The notes: generated by a model from the letters alone, not told the origin. 64,000 bases of DNA from Gemmatimonadaceae bacterium (GCA_025934775.1 JAICWO010000019.1:1-64000); one strand, 5' to 3'; shown: positions 43,365 to 53,159, numbered from the stretch's first letter. Numbers and translations are program-made.

Positions 43365-45114
43365 TCTCGTCCCAGGTGAGCTGCACGATGGTCGCGCGCC
43401 CGTGCACGTCGTGCGCGGGGAGCTTGGTGTCGCGAAGCGCGATGTACAAGGCGCGCATCTCTCCGGGCGAAAGGAGGTCGCCGCCTTTGATCGCCGCCTT
43501 GCACGCGACCGTGGCGGCAAGCCGCTCGTGTCGTGCGTGCACGCCCGCGTCGCGATCACCGGTGAGCGCGGCGAGCGTCTCGCGGACGCAGCGCTCGGGA
43601 TCGAAGCGTGGATGCGGCATTGGCACCGCGCGCACGATCAGCGTGTGACCACCGAAGCCGTCGATCTCGAAGCCGAGCCGCTCGAACAACTCGCGGTCGC
43701 GCTCGAACGCCTCGCTTTCGGCGGGGCCGAGGTGCAGCGTCATGGGAAAGAGCAGCCGCTGCGCCGGTGCTTCACCGCGCTCGAGCGTTCCCATGAATCG
43801 CTCGTACAACACCCGCTCGTGCGCCGAGTGCTGGTCGATGAGCACGACACCCTGCTCGTGCTCGAACAGCATGTACGTGCGGTGCAGTTGCGTCAGGGGT
43901 GGAACGTCCGTGGTCGGAGCGGGCGGCGGGGCGGACGCCGGGGCGGCTGGCGACGGAGGTGGCTCGAGCGTGTCGTTATTAGAGATCTCGAACAAGCCCT
44001 CGAGGTCTGGCCCGTCCGGGTGAAGCGCTTCGACGTCGACCGGGGCGAGGGCCTGCGGGGGCGGCGACGGCGGCACGAACGTCCAATGCGAGCGGCCGAG
44101 TGTCGCGCCGGCGTCGAAGGTGCCCAGCGCGCGGGCGACCGCGTTCTCGATGGCGCGCTCGAGCGGCCAGCGGTCGCGAAAGCGCACCTCGGCTTTCGCC
44201 GGGTGGACGTTCACGTCCACCGCGTCGGCGGCGACGGTGACGTCGAGGAAGATCGTCGGCCGCACGCCGGCCGGGATCGTCGAGCGATATGCCGCCTCGG
44301 CGGCACGCACGATCCCCGTGTCGCGCACGGCGCGACCGTTCACGGAGAGGAACGCGCGGCGGGTCGCGGTGCCCACGTCGGACGGACGCTCCACGAGCCC
44401 AGCGACGTGCGTCGTGCCGATCACGTCATCGACGTCGAGGAGCCGGCCGGCGAACGCACCGCCATAGATCGCGGCGAGCCGTTCGCGGAGCGTGGCGCTC
44501 GCCGGCAGCGACAGCATCGGCTTGCCATCGTTGGTGACCGAGACGCGCACGTCGCGGCGCGTGAGCGCCATCGAGCCGATGACCTCGACGATGGCGCGCC
44601 ATTCCGACCGCGAACCGCGCAGGAACTTGAGGCGCGCCGGCGCGTTGTAAAACAATCGTGATATACGAACCGTGGTGCCGCGCCGCCGGGCGATCGGGCT
44701 GACGTCGAGAATCGCGCCGCCGGCGGCGCGCACGAGGGTCCCCGCGCCGTCGTCGGGCGCGGTCTCGAGCTCGAGGTGCGACACCGAGCACATCGCGGCG
44801 AGCGCCTCGCCGCGGAAGCCGAAGCTCCGCACGCCCACCAGATCCGCCGCGCTCCGGATCTTGGACGTGGCGTGCCGCTCGAGCGCGAGCACCGCGTCGT
44901 CGGGCGACATGCCGCAGCCGTCATCGCTCACCCGGATCGTCTGTCGCCCGCCGTCCTCGATCGCGACGTCGACGCTGGACGCGCCGGCGTCCAGCGCATT
45001 CTCGATCAGCTCCTTGACGACGGAGGACGGCCGCTCGACCACTTCGCCCGCCGCGATCTGATCGGCGACGGCGCTGGGGAGAACGGCGATGCGTGGAGGC
45101 GAGGCGACGGACAC
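43339..45114 (-). CDS. mutL: DNA mismatch repair protein MutL (endonuclease type)
   Basis: 591 residues. The N-terminal GHKL ATPase has ELIENALDAGASSVDVAIED, SDDGCGMSPDD and RSFGFRGEALA. A Pro/Ala-rich linker (about 345-395) leads to a C-terminal domain with IDQHSAHERVLYE, a DQHx-x2-E-x4-E metal motif diagnostic of MutL that nicks DNA itself. GTG start at 45114. It lies 32 bp after batD. Confidence 0.96.
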   Translation of the reverse strand: MSVASPPRIAVLPSAVADQIAAGEVVERPSSVVKELIENALDAGASSVDVAIEDGGRQTIRVSDDGCGMSPDDAVLALERHATSKIRSAADLVGVRSFGFRGEALAAMCSVSHLELETAPDDGAGTLVRAAGGAILDVSPIARRRGTTVRISRLFYNAPARLKFLRGSRSEWRAIVEVIGSMALTRRDVRVSVTNDGKPMLSLPASATLRERLAAIYGGAFAGRLLDVDDVIGTTHVAGLVERPSDVGTATRRAFLSVNGRAVRDTGIVRAAEAAYRSTIPAGVRPTIFLDVTVAADAVDVNVHPAKAEVRFRDRWPLERAIENAVARALGTFDAGATLGRSHWTFVPPSPPPQALAPVDVEALHPDGPDLEGLFEISNNDTLEPPPSPAAPASAPPPAPTTDVPPLTQLHRTYMLFEHEQGVVLIDQHSAHERVLYERFMGTLERGEAPAQRLLFPMTLHLGPAESEAFERDRELFERLGFEIDGFGGHTLIVRAVPMPHPRFDPERCVRETLAALTGDRDAGVHARHERLAATVACKAAIKGGDLLSPGEMRALYIALRDTKLPAHDVHGRATIVQLTWDEIDRRFGRR

Positions 45115-45146
45115 CGCGAAAAGCTACCGGTCAGTCGCGCCGAGCG

Positions 45147-47552
45147 TCAATCGGAGGAGAGCGCGACGGCGTCCTGCGCGTCGAGCGGAATCAAGGCGGC
45201 GTTGTCGAGCCATCCGTCGCGGCCGTCGTCGAGCGCGACGCGCGTCCATGCGCCTTGGCGCCCGCGCACACGCACCACCTCGCCAATGATCGCCGTGGGT
45301 CCGAGCTCGCCGCCCAACGCCGGATCTCGACTCAGGTCGGCGGTGCGGCGCACGACCGCGAGTCTGCGGCCGGCGTACCGATCGGCGAGCACGAAACCGC
45401 CAATCATGAGCGCACCTCCAATGAGCGCGATCGGAACCAGGTCGCGCATGAACGCGGCCTCACCGCGCCTCGCACGGTACGCGCCCACGCCCCATGCGCC
45501 GCACCAGAGCAGCGCCGCGAGATCGAACACCCACGCCACCGGAATGGGCGGCACGTATCCCGCCGACGACACGGGGAGCGCGTGCACCAATTCGACACGG
45601 TCGCGCAGGTCGGTGGCGAGCGGCTCCATGCGCAGGGCGCGCTGCCATCCGGTCACCGCGCGCGCGGTGTCGGCGGCAGCCCACGCGGCGGTGCCAAGGT
45701 TCGCCCACGCATCCGGCGCGCGCGGCTCAGCGGCCACCGCGGCAATGAAATCCTGGCGCGCCGTCACGAAATCATGATGCTCGTACGCGGCGACGCCGTG
45801 GTCGAACGACTGCCGCGCCATGTTGGTATCGAGCGCGTGTGCGGTGGCCACACCGATCGCGAATATCGCGATGATGCCGAGCGCAGTGGAGAGAATCTCG
45901 AGCTTCGGCAGCGCCTCGTCGTCGATCTGGCGATACAGCTTGGCCGCGTACGCCGCGGCGTCGTCGGGAAGCCGCCCGCGGGGCGAGAACGCCGCTTCGT
46001 CGAGCTGCCGCAGGAAATTCTCCGCGTCGAGCGCGATTTCGGTGGAGACGCCGCGCCGGCGCAGCACGCGCGCGAGCGCGCCGGGGCGCGTGAACGTCTC
46101 GGGCGCGACGCGAACGCGTTCCGCGATCGCCGACGTGAACGCGCGGCGTATGGCGCCCGCATCGATCGGATGAGGCGCCAGGCGCGCGAGCGTCGCAAGC
46201 TGTGATGCGCGATCGGGCTCGCGCGGAACGACGCGTCGGCGGCGATCGCGCGCGGTGGCGGTGAGCGCCGGCAGTGGAAAGAGCGCGAGGACCGCCCAGA
46301 AGATTGGATGTTGATGCAGCGGTGTGCCGAGCGGACCGCGGTAGCGCGTGCGCAAGGCGAGGAGCGTCTCCGCGCGCACGGTGTCCGCGGACGCGAGCGT
46401 GCCCGCGCCGACGTGCACGCGCGTGGGGTTCGCCGACGCAACTTCGTAGCGCCGCGAATCCGGGTCGAAGTAGCTGTAGCGAATCGGCGGCACGTCCAGC
46501 TCGCCGGCGAGCCTGGGCGTGAGCACCCAGTCGAATTCCTTCGAGCCGGCGATCTTGCGCGCCGTCGTGTCGACGGTCACGCGCTCGTCGCCATTGACGA
46601 GCGTCGCCCACGAGATCGAGACGGAGGGCCGCGGCAGCAGCTTCACATTCCCCGTGCCGGACACACGAACGGTCAGCACCATGGGATCGCCGACGCGCGC
46701 GGCGTTGGTGTCGAGGCGCGTCGCGAGGCGCAAACTGCCGACCGCGCCCGAGTAGTCCGCCGGTCGTCCGGCGAGCGGCGGCTCGATGGCGAAGATGACG
46801 GTGCTGTCCGTCTGCAGCTCGTGCGTTTCCTCACGACTGAAGAAGCTCGCCGAGAGCGGGAGCGCGTAGACGAGCTGCGCGGGCGGAATCGCGAAGCGGC
46901 CCGGCATGAGTGGAAAGAGCGCGCGTTGATAGACGAGCGCGTCGAAGCAGTGCGACGCGATCGATCGGTGCGGCGGCTCGGCGCTCGCCGGCAGATCGTA
47001 CGCGAGCATCGACTGCATGTCCGGCGGGAAGAACGTTGGGTTACGGCGCAGCCGATCGCGCACGGCCGCGTTGAGGAACACCGCGACCTCGTAGTTCGCC
47101 TGCTGGCCCACGAACACCGTCTCGGGTTGGGCGACCGGACGGAAGCTGACGTCGAGTCCCGTGTCGATCCTTGCGCGAGCGACGACGGCGGGAATGCTGC
47201 CGCGCGGACTCACCGGCCGGACCGCGATCTCGAGCGGCCGCGAACGAACCGTCGCGCCGCCCGCGATCGCCTCGAATGGAGGAATGGTCCACTGCCCCAC
47301 GCGATCGGTCGTGAGCACGAAGCGATATTCGGCGATCGACGAGCCGCCGCTGCCGGAGTCGTACGTGACGTGCGGAATCGGCGACGAGCGCAGCACGTCG
47401 AACGGCGCGAGCGACGGCACGACCAGGCGCGGCAGCCCGCGGCCGGGCATCGCGACCGCGACGCTCATCTCGATCGCCTGGCACGTGGAGGCGGTGTCCG
47501 GCGCGTGCGCGACGATCGAGAGCTGGGCGAGGATCGCGACGAGAGCGATCAC
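45147..47552 (-). CDS. BatD-like protein with TPR and SH3-type C-terminus
   Basis: 801 residues. A signal peptide (to about residue 16), beta-sandwich BatD domains (about 18-410), a transmembrane helix (417-434), a second (551-570), TPR-like helices (about 575-655), two more helices (672-692, 704-722) and an SH3-like C-terminus (728-795). The GTG at 47552 has an excellent Shine-Dalgarno (GGAGGAAAGG) and overlaps the upstream stop; a longer frame inside batB is a shadow. The TPR/SH3 tail resembles BatE, so this looks like a BatD-BatE fusion. BatD/BatE are linked to stress tolerance in Bacteroides and Leptospira. Confidence 0.88.
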   Translation of the reverse strand: MIALVAILAQLSIVAHAPDTASTCQAIEMSVAVAMPGRGLPRLVVPSLAPFDVLRSSPIPHVTYDSGSGGSSIAEYRFVLTTDRVGQWTIPPFEAIAGGATVRSRPLEIAVRPVSPRGSIPAVVARARIDTGLDVSFRPVAQPETVFVGQQANYEVAVFLNAAVRDRLRRNPTFFPPDMQSMLAYDLPASAEPPHRSIASHCFDALVYQRALFPLMPGRFAIPPAQLVYALPLSASFFSREETHELQTDSTVIFAIEPPLAGRPADYSGAVGSLRLATRLDTNAARVGDPMVLTVRVSGTGNVKLLPRPSVSISWATLVNGDERVTVDTTARKIAGSKEFDWVLTPRLAGELDVPPIRYSYFDPDSRRYEVASANPTRVHVGAGTLASADTVRAETLLALRTRYRGPLGTPLHQHPIFWAVLALFPLPALTATARDRRRRVVPREPDRASQLATLARLAPHPIDAGAIRRAFTSAIAERVRVAPETFTRPGALARVLRRRGVSTEIALDAENFLRQLDEAAFSPRGRLPDDAAAYAAKLYRQIDDEALPKLEILSTALGIIAIFAIGVATAHALDTNMARQSFDHGVAAYEHHDFVTARQDFIAAVAAEPRAPDAWANLGTAAWAAADTARAVTGWQRALRMEPLATDLRDRVELVHALPVSSAGYVPPIPVAWVFDLAALLWCGAWGVGAYRARRGEAAFMRDLVPIALIGGALMIGGFVLADRYAGRRLAVVRRTADLSRDPALGGELGPTAIIGEVVRVRGRQGAWTRVALDDGRDGWLDNAALIPLDAQDAVALSSD

Positions 47553-49246
47553 CAGTCCTTTCCTCCCGGCGGCGGCTCGATCTTGCTCTGCTTCTGCTTC
47601 TTGGCTTCGACGTCGCGCTCCTCGCGCGCGGCGCTGCCCAGCAGCTGCTCCGCCTGCTGCTGTCCGAGCCCGCCGGCGGGCTGCGGCGCCTGCGCCTGCG
47701 GCGACTGGTTGTTTCCACCGCCGCCACCACCGCCCCCGCCTCCCCCGCCGCCGCCGCCGGATTTCTTCTTGCGCAGCGCGAGCTCGTAGTTCCACTTGGC
47801 GTCGACGTCGGCGGGACGCATGAGGATGACTTGCTTGTAGACGGTGAGCGCGGAATCGAGCTCGCCGTTGTCCTGCCCCGACGGCGCGGCGAGACCGGCC
47901 CTGAGGTGGGCGAGACCGAGATTGAACAGCGCGCGATACCGCAGCTCGTCGTCCTTGCTCGCGCTCACGCGCCCGAGCGCCTCGGCGCCGCTGGCGAGCG
48001 AATCGCCGGCGACGAGCGCCGTACCGAAATTGTAAACAGTATTTTCTGATTTATCGCCGGCGGTGATCGCGTCGCGGAAGAGCGACGCCGCCTGGGCGTA
48101 ATGGCCGCCGTGATACGCGTCGAGTGCGGCCTGGTTGCGGTTGAATCCGACGCACCCGTTGAGCGAGAGGGCGAAGAGCAGCCCGGCGGCGAGCACGGCC
48201 TCCTGCGCCGCGGCGCGCCGGCGCCGCCGGCCGCGCCGCTCGATCAGCGCCGTGTCGAGCAGCAGGAGCAGCAGCGCGGGAAAGAGGAACCACTGGTAGC
48301 GCGGCGTCATGGACTCGGCGCCGAGGGTGGCGCGTGCTTTTCCGCGGAGGGACGCGAGCGCGGTCTTCACGCGTGCGGCTTTGTCGGTGGCGTCGGCGGG
48401 AATGAACGTGCCGCCGGCCGCTTGCGCGGCAGCGCTCAGGAAGTCCGGTTGGTAATGCGTCACCACGATCTGTCCGCTGTCGTCGCGTTTGAGGGTCGTC
48501 GTGCCGTCGGGCGCCTTGATGGGAATCGTCGAGCCGGCGGCGGTGCCGAAGCCCACCGTGACGAGCGCGATGCCCTGCTGCCCCGCGCGCTTCGCTTCAG
48601 CCACGACGTCGTCGACCGGCTCGAACGCTTCTCCGTCGCTCATGACGACCAGCGCGCGATCGGCGCCACTGTTGGTGAGCGAGAGCAGATCGACGCCTTG
48701 CCGGATCGTGCGGGCGAGCGAGCTCCCGGCCTGTCCGACCACCGATGGATCGAGATTGTCGAGGAAGAGATCGAGCGCGCCGTCGTCCACGGTGAGCGGC
48801 GAGAGCACGTAGCTGCGCCCGGCGAACGCGAGCACGCCCATGCGGTCGCCGGGCGAGAGCGCGCGAAGCCGGCGCACCTCCTCCTTCATGCGCTCGAGCC
48901 GGTTGGGCTTCACGTCTGGCGCGAGCATGGAGAGCGACGCGTCGAGCGCGAGCACCATGTCGATGCCGCTCGAGCGCACGACGTTGCGCTCCTCGCCCCA
49001 GCGCGGACCGGCGACGGCAACGCCGACGAGCAGACTCGCGGCGCCGAGCCGCGCCATGCGCCAGCCGGGCGGCGCGAGCGTGTTAGGCGGGATGAGCCGC
49101 GACACGACACTGATGTTGCCCAGCCGCTCGAGCCGCGCCTTGCGCGACCGGTACGCCCGGCGGAGCACCCAGACGACGAGCAGCGGGAGCGCCACCCCGA
49201 GCGCGAGCAGATATGGATAGTCGAATACCACTCCACTCATGTTCAT
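47549..49246 (-). CDS. BatB/BatC-like VWA-TPR membrane protein with polyglycine linker
   Basis: 565 residues: two transmembrane segments near the N-terminus (11-28, 66-82), a VWA domain with intact MIDAS DxSxS (VLALDASLSMLAPD), a transmembrane helix (about 318-334), then TPR-like repeats (AALDAYHGGHYAQAASLFRD onward), a run of 15 consecutive Gly and a Gln/Pro-rich tail. It combines BatB (VWA) and BatC (TPR), which are often separate genes. Start ATG 49246 overlaps the batA stop (ATGA). Confidence 0.9.
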   Translation of the reverse strand: MNMSGVVFDYPYLLALGVALPLLVVWVLRRAYRSRKARLERLGNISVVSRLIPPNTLAPPGWRMARLGAASLLVGVAVAGPRWGEERNVVRSSGIDMVLALDASLSMLAPDVKPNRLERMKEEVRRLRALSPGDRMGVLAFAGRSYVLSPLTVDDGALDLFLDNLDPSVVGQAGSSLARTIRQGVDLLSLTNSGADRALVVMSDGEAFEPVDDVVAEAKRAGQQGIALVTVGFGTAAGSTIPIKAPDGTTTLKRDDSGQIVVTHYQPDFLSAAAQAAGGTFIPADATDKAARVKTALASLRGKARATLGAESMTPRYQWFLFPALLLLLLDTALIERRGRRRRRAAAQEAVLAAGLLFALSLNGCVGFNRNQAALDAYHGGHYAQAASLFRDAITAGDKSENTVYNFGTALVAGDSLASGAEALGRVSASKDDELRYRALFNLGLAHLRAGLAAPSGQDNGELDSALTVYKQVILMRPADVDAKWNYELALRKKKSGGGGGGGGGGGGGGGNNQSPQAQAPQPAGGLGQQQAEQLLGSAAREERDVEAKKQKQSKIEPPPGGKDW

Positions 49247-50235
49247 GGGAGCGGCCCCCGGCGCGCGGCGAGCGCGAGCTCCGTCACGAAGAGGAGCGCC
49301 GCCAGATACAGCGGCCAGCGGAAGAGCTCCGTGTAGCGCACGTACGTGTGCGTGCGCACGGGCTCGCGCTCGAGCTGGTTGATCTGATCGTAGATCGACT
49401 GCAGCGCCGCCGCGTCGCGCGCGCGGAAGTACCGCCCGCCCGTCGTCTTCGCGATGTCGGAGAGGAGCGGCTCGTCGATGCGGACGATGCGATTCTCGTA
49501 GCGCAGCCCGAACAAGCCGCGCCCGACCGGCACCGGCGCCATCCCCTCGGTGCCGACACCGACCGTATAGATCTTGATCCCGAACACCGCCGCGGCCTTG
49601 GCCGCGGTGCGTGGATCGATCGAGCCGCGGTTGTTCTCACCGTCGGTGAGCAGAATCATCACGCGCGAGCGCCCCGGCGCGTCGCGCAGCCGGTTCGCCG
49701 CCGTCGCGATCGCGGTGCCAATGGCGGTGCCGTCTTCGAGCTGGCCGGCCGCGAGGTTGTCCACGGCCGCGTTCACGACCGGGTAGTCCGTCGTGAGTGG
49801 AACCTGCGTGAGCGCCTCCGCCGCGAACGCGACGATGCCGATGCGATCGCTCGTGCGAGCCGCGATGAACCGCTTCACGACGTCCTTCGCGACCTCGAGC
49901 CGGTTCTGCGGCTGGAAATCCTGCGCGAGCATGGAGCTCGACAGGTCGATCGCGAGGACGATGTTGATCCCTTCGCTGGTCGACGTCTCCTCGTGCGCCC
50001 CTGTGCGCGGCCGCGCGAGCGCGACGATCGTCGACGCGAGCAGCAGGTTGCGCAGAGTGAACAGAATGAGCGTGGTCGCCCGTCCCGCGCGCGGACCGGC
50101 GGCGAGGACGCTGACGCGCGAGAAGACGATGCCCGGCGGCCGCCGCCGGCGCCGCACGATCCACCAGACCGGCAGCGCGAGGAGAAAGAGCAGCATCCAC
50201 GGCGTAACGAACTCGAGGCGTCCGAAGGAGATCAT
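49243..50235 (-). CDS. BatA-like VWA membrane protein
   Basis: 330 residues with N-terminal helices (WMLLFLLALPVWWIV; TTLILFTLRNLLLASTIVAL), a VWA domain with MIDAS motif IVLAIDLSSSMLAQDF, VTDGEN-type LLTDGENNRGSID, and a C-terminal helix. It is the typical BatA layout, anchored in the inner membrane with the VWA domain in the periplasm. Partner of BatB and BatD in a presumed membrane complex activated by MoxR. Confidence 0.92.
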   Translation of the reverse strand: MISFGRLEFVTPWMLLFLLALPVWWIVRRRRRPPGIVFSRVSVLAAGPRAGRATTLILFTLRNLLLASTIVALARPRTGAHEETSTSEGINIVLAIDLSSSMLAQDFQPQNRLEVAKDVVKRFIAARTSDRIGIVAFAAEALTQVPLTTDYPVVNAAVDNLAAGQLEDGTAIGTAIATAANRLRDAPGRSRVMILLTDGENNRGSIDPRTAAKAAAVFGIKIYTVGVGTEGMAPVPVGRGLFGLRYENRIVRIDEPLLSDIAKTTGGRYFRARDAAALQSIYDQINQLEREPVRTHTYVRYTELFRWPLYLAALLFVTELALAARRGPLP

Positions 50236-51197
50236 GCGGCCGCCTGCGCCGGGTGTCCCGGCTGTGCGGACTGCGACGCACGGTGCTCGTCGGCGACGAT
50301 CGCCCGCGCTTCGCGGCCGAGCTCACGCGCGCGCTCGGTGCTGACGGCGCGACGCGCAAACTTGATCAGGTCGGCCTCGGTCAAGAGTCGCGTGAGCCGA
50401 TCCTGCGGCACTTGGGGCAGGCCGCGCAACGATCGTGAGAGCTCGGTGCTGGTGAGCGACAGCGCCGCGTACACGTAACGAGCCGCGAGATAGTCGCGCA
50501 GCACCTCGACCATGAGCGTGACGTGACGCGCGCGTTCGCCGGCATCGAGCAATCCCAACCCTTCGATGCGCGTGAACTCCGATTCCGCGACCGCGAACGG
50601 ATCGATGATGATGGGCGGCTTGGGGCGGCGACGGCGGCGGATCCACCACCAGAGCAGCAGCCCGACGATCGCGACCGCCGCGGCGATGAGCGCCCACACC
50701 CACCAGGGAATGAACCGTGTCTCGATGAGCGGGCGCGGCGGCTTGGGTACGCGCTGCGCGCTGTCCGCCGGCAGCACGGAGCGCACGAACACCGAATCCG
50801 CGATCGGGACGCGGCGCGTGGCGCCGGCGAGATGCACGAGCACGTCGGGCAGCCGGATGGGCTGCATGCCCACGTCCCACGCCGCCACGCGATAATCCGC
50901 GTACTGCTCGACCGCGGACGTGTCGGCGCTCGTGCGCACGACCACCTTGTCGAGCGACTGCACCGTGGCGGTCGTGTCGGTGTTCGTGGGGAACTCGATC
51001 GTCGCGCCGCGCGGCGCCCGCACGCCGATCGTGAACCGAAATGGATCGCCGATCCGCACGGTGTCGGGCGCGACGGTGACGCCGGCCTTGAGCGGAATCT
51101 GCTGCGCGGCAGCGCGAACGCCGATCGCGAGAATGCCGGCCGCGAACATGCCGGCCGCGGCCAGCGCGCGCGCGACGAGTCCCGGATGCCGGATCAT
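50232..51197 (-). CDS. Membrane protein of the Bat operon, unknown family
   Basis: 321 residues: signal peptide (cleavage near AAAQQ), a periplasmic beta-rich domain reminiscent of BatD segments (VAPDTVRIGDPFRFTIGVRA), one transmembrane helix (WWVWALIAAAVAIVGLLLWWW), an RRRRRPKPP stop-transfer run, and a cytosolic helical domain. The two-sided topology resembles DUF4381-type proteins found between DUF58 and VWA genes. It overlaps both neighbours by 4 nt. Confidence 0.82.
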   Translation of the reverse strand: MIRHPGLVARALAAAGMFAAGILAIGVRAAAQQIPLKAGVTVAPDTVRIGDPFRFTIGVRAPRGATIEFPTNTDTTATVQSLDKVVVRTSADTSAVEQYADYRVAAWDVGMQPIRLPDVLVHLAGATRRVPIADSVFVRSVLPADSAQRVPKPPRPLIETRFIPWWVWALIAAAVAIVGLLLWWWIRRRRRPKPPIIIDPFAVAESEFTRIEGLGLLDAGERARHVTLMVEVLRDYLAARYVYAALSLTSTELSRSLRGLPQVPQDRLTRLLTEADLIKFARRAVSTERARELGREARAIVADEHRASQSAQPGHPAQAAA

Positions 51198-52183
51198 TTG
51201 CGCAGCTTCCGCTCGCGCGTGCGGAAGAACCGGAGCAGTGGATCCATGATCCCCGACTCCGTCGTGACCGGCACTTCGTCGATCGCGAGCCGCCGCAGCA
51301 GGTGCCGGCGCCGCGACGCCTCTTCCGAGACCTGCGTGTCGAACTGCTTGCGCACTTCAGGATCGCTGGTGTCGACATCGAGCGTCTGCCCGGTCTCGGG
51401 ATCGACCAGGCGCACGAGGCCGATGTCCGGCAGCAGCCGCTCGCTCGGATCCTCGAGCGTGACGGCGACGACGTCGTGGCGCTGCGACAGCAGCTTTAGC
51501 GGATGCTCAACATTCTCGCCGATGAAATCGGAGACGATGAAGATGATCGCCTTGTGCGCGAGCATCTTGTTGAGATACTCGAGCGCGGCGCCGATGTCCG
51601 TGCCGCGTCCCTTGGGCTCGTACGCGAGAATGTCGCGAATGAGGCGGAGCGCGTGCCGCCGTCCTTTGCGCGGCGGCACCACGTGCTCGATGGCGTCCGT
51701 GAACATCACGGCGCCCACCCGATCGTTGTTGCGAATCGCCGACATCGCCAGCACGGCCGCGAGCTCCGACGCCACCTCACTCTTGAAACGCCGATGCGTG
51801 CCGAATCGTTCCGAGCCCGACACGTCCACGGCGAGCATCACCGTGAGCTCGCGCTCCTCGATGTAGCGCTTGACGTACGGCCGCTGCATGCGCGCGGTGA
51901 CGTTCCAGTCGATGCTGCGCACCTCATCGCCCGACTGGTACTCGCGGACTTCGGCGAACTCCATCCCCTGCCCCTTGAAGACGGAGCGGTATTCGCCGGT
52001 GAAGAGCGAGTTCACGAGACCGCGCGTGCGGAGCTCGAGCAGCTTGACCTGACGCAGAATCTCCGGCGGCACCGCGGGCGACGTGTGCGACGGCAGGCGT
52101 GGCGGCGCGGCGGCGCCCCGGCGCCCGCGCGCGGGCGCCGCTACCGCCGATGCGTTCTTGCGACGGAACAGTCCAAAGGCCAC
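51194..52183 (-). CDS. DUF58 domain protein
   Basis: 329 residues. The DUF58 core is visible: FAEVREYQSGDEVRSIDWNV and TVMLAVDVSGSERFG, a VWA-like fold with a partial metal site. The N-terminus is basic and Ala/Pro-rich. Standard second member of MoxR operons, thought to be a substrate or adaptor of the MoxR ATPase. GTG start one base after the moxR stop. Confidence 0.92.
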   Translation of the reverse strand: MAFGLFRRKNASAVAAPARGRRGAAAPPRLPSHTSPAVPPEILRQVKLLELRTRGLVNSLFTGEYRSVFKGQGMEFAEVREYQSGDEVRSIDWNVTARMQRPYVKRYIEERELTVMLAVDVSGSERFGTHRRFKSEVASELAAVLAMSAIRNNDRVGAVMFTDAIEHVVPPRKGRRHALRLIRDILAYEPKGRGTDIGAALEYLNKMLAHKAIIFIVSDFIGENVEHPLKLLSQRHDVVAVTLEDPSERLLPDIGLVRLVDPETGQTLDVDTSDPEVRKQFDTQVSEEASRRRHLLRRLAIDEVPVTTESGIMDPLLRFFRTRERKLRK

Positions 52184-52184
52184 G

Positions 52185-53159
52185 TCACGGACTCTCGATC
52201 TTCGCGAGGACCCGATCGACGATCTGGTCGCTCGTGACTTCCTCCGCCTCGGCTTCGTACGTCGTGAGCACGCGGTGCCGCAGCACGTCGGGCGCGATCG
52301 CTTTCACGTCATCGGGCGTCACGAACGCGCGGCCGCGCAGGAATGCGTGCGCGCGCGACGCCTGCGCCAGTGCGATCGTCGCGCGCGGGCTCGCGCCGAA
52401 CTCGATCAGCGGCACCAGGTCGGCGAGCCCGGCGGACTTTGGCTCGCGCGTCGCGTGAACGATGTCGACGATGTAGTCCACGATGCGATCGTCCATGTAC
52501 AGCTCGGTGATGCGGTGCCGCGCGTCGAGGATCTGCGTCGGGTGCGCGACCGCTTCGACCGCGATCGGCTCGCCGCTCGCCATGCGGCGCATGATCTCCT
52601 TCTCCTCGTCGCGCGACGGATAGCCGACGCGGAGCTTGAGCATGAACCGGTCGACCTGGGCTTCGGGCAACGGGTACGTGCCTTCCTGCTCGATCGGGTT
52701 CTGCGTCGCGAGCACGAGAAACGGCTCATCGAGCTTGAATGTCGTGCCGCCGATCGTGACCTGTTTTTCCTGCATCGCCTCGAGCAGCGCCGCTTGAACC
52801 TTGGCGGGCGCACGGTTGATCTCGTCGGCGAGAATGATGTTCGCGAAGATCGGTCCGCGCTTGACCGAGAACTGCCCGGTCGACTGATCGTAGACCTGAG
52901 TCCCCAGCACGTCCGCTGGAAGCAGATCGGGCGTGAACTGGATGCGATGGAACGTGGTATCGATCGTCTCAGCGAGCGTTCTCACCGTGAGCGTCTTGGC
53001 GAGACCGGGCACACCCTCGAGCAGCACGTGGCCGCCGGTGAGCAGGCTGATGAGCAATCGGTCGACCATGTAGTCCTGGCCGACCACGCGACGCGCGACT
53101 TGCCGCGCGACGTCCTGCACGAGTCGCGAATCCGCGGCGGTGGAGACTTGTGTAGCCAC
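52185..53159 (-). CDS. MoxR family AAA ATPase
   Basis: 324 residues: Walker A EGVPGLAKT, Walker B LADEINRAPAKVQAALLEAM, sensor 1 VLATQNPIEQEGTYPLPEAQ, and a C-terminal lid. MoxR ATPases act as chaperones for VWA-domain proteins. It leads the run to batD. GTG at 53159. No clear promoter is visible in the 140-bp gap upstream. Confidence 0.95.
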   Translation of the reverse strand: MATQVSTAADSRLVQDVARQVARRVVGQDYMVDRLLISLLTGGHVLLEGVPGLAKTLTVRTLAETIDTTFHRIQFTPDLLPADVLGTQVYDQSTGQFSVKRGPIFANIILADEINRAPAKVQAALLEAMQEKQVTIGGTTFKLDEPFLVLATQNPIEQEGTYPLPEAQVDRFMLKLRVGYPSRDEEKEIMRRMASGEPIAVEAVAHPTQILDARHRITELYMDDRIVDYIVDIVHATREPKSAGLADLVPLIEFGASPRATIALAQASRAHAFLRGRAFVTPDDVKAIAPDVLRHRVLTTYEAEAEEVTSDQIVDRVLAKIESP

